A stretch of 13,063 nt of DNA from Bryobacterales bacterium (GTDB lineage Bacteria > Acidobacteriota > Terriglobia > Bryobacterales > Bryobacteraceae), in contig PKYZ01000380.1 of NCBI GenBank assembly GCA_003132865.1, forward strand, positions 1-13,063. The letters run 5' to 3'. This document shows, one piece after another, positions 12,955-13,063 of the stretch. Made by a program: the position numbers and the translations under genes. The notes beneath the pieces were generated by a model, which had not been told where the DNA came from, did not search any database, and worked only from the letters and a program-made list of their open reading frames with translations. Positions within the stretch are counted from its first letter, which is position 1. Each line of letters opens with the position of its first letter.

Positions 12955-13063
12955 GTGCTCTCCCTTGTCCACCCCGATGTCCGCAGCCACATCGAGGACC
13001 TCGCACGCCAGTTCAGCACCGCGCAGCCTTTCCGCCATGTCGCGATCGAGCAGTTTCTCGATC
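12955..13063 (+). CDS. Probable 2-oxoglutarate/Fe(II) oxygenase, N-terminal part
   Basis: The frame opens after TAA 12943-12945 and runs off the right edge. GTG 12955 is the only usual start codon in frame, though it sits inside the purine-rich GGGGAGG rather than after it, so the start is uncertain. The 36 visible residues include HPDVRSHIEDLARQF and AQPFRHVAIEQFLD. The pattern P-F-R-H-V-x-I-x-x-F-L is a common opening of prolyl-4-hydroxylase-like 2OG-Fe(II) oxygenases, which hydroxylate protein or small-molecule substrates. The catalytic HxD...H residues lie beyond the window, so the call rests on the N-terminus alone. Confidence 0.55.
   Translation, partial: MLSLVHPDVRSHIEDLARQFSTAQPFRHVAIEQFLD

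Noticed and set aside
1..13063. CRISPR array
   Set aside because: No regularly spaced repeat of 20 or more bases with unique spacers; the arrays at 3831 and 6184 are short and contiguous.

Overview
The window looks like GC-rich chromosomal DNA from an Acidobacteriota member, perhaps related to Solibacter/Bryobacter. This guess rests on gene content (Tat-exported Gfo/Idh/MocA oxidoreductase, RetSat-like FAD enzyme, WHG-type TetR) and on the style of the island proteins, not on any marker gene. It falls into three parts.

(1) About 1-6010 is a decaying integrated element, seen from its integrase end. It ends with two small excisionase-type HTH genes and a tyrosine recombinase reading towards the 3' end of a tRNA-Arg(CCG) gene (6011-6087, minus strand), the usual layout for integration into a tRNA 3' end. 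Further left are a third HTH fragment, a zinc-ribbon gene that needs a -1 shift, an unknown gene overlapped by a small Cro-like gene with a TTG start, and long stretches without a convincing gene. Three genes here (644-1380, 1501-1712, 4753-5949) need frameshifts to read through. No frameshift is visible in the complete genes to the right of the tRNA. The far end of the element lies outside the window.

(2) 6100-10958 is ordinary chromosome with intact genes: a Tat-exported Gfo/Idh/MocA oxidoreductase, then a divergent unit. On the minus strand a TetR regulator is followed by a short-chain dehydrogenase. On the plus strand is an FAD-dependent RetSat/phytoene-desaturase-type oxidoreductase. The 59 bases between the two start codons hold a strong sigma70 promoter, a weaker opposite promoter and two copies of a palindrome (AATGTTG-N7-CAACATT type) spaced 31 bp apart. 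Both start codons sit where transcription should begin, so both messages may be leaderless.

(3) 10959-13063 holds a noncoding stretch and then about 1.6 kb bounded by related inverted repeats (core CATAGGCGCTAAC[T/G]TAAGC). Between them lie a stub of a serine recombinase and an intact SAM-dependent O-methyltransferase gene, but no transposase. It may be a passenger-carrying, non-autonomous element or a gene trapped between two IS-end relics. The window ends inside the start of a probable 2-oxoglutarate/Fe(II) oxygenase gene.
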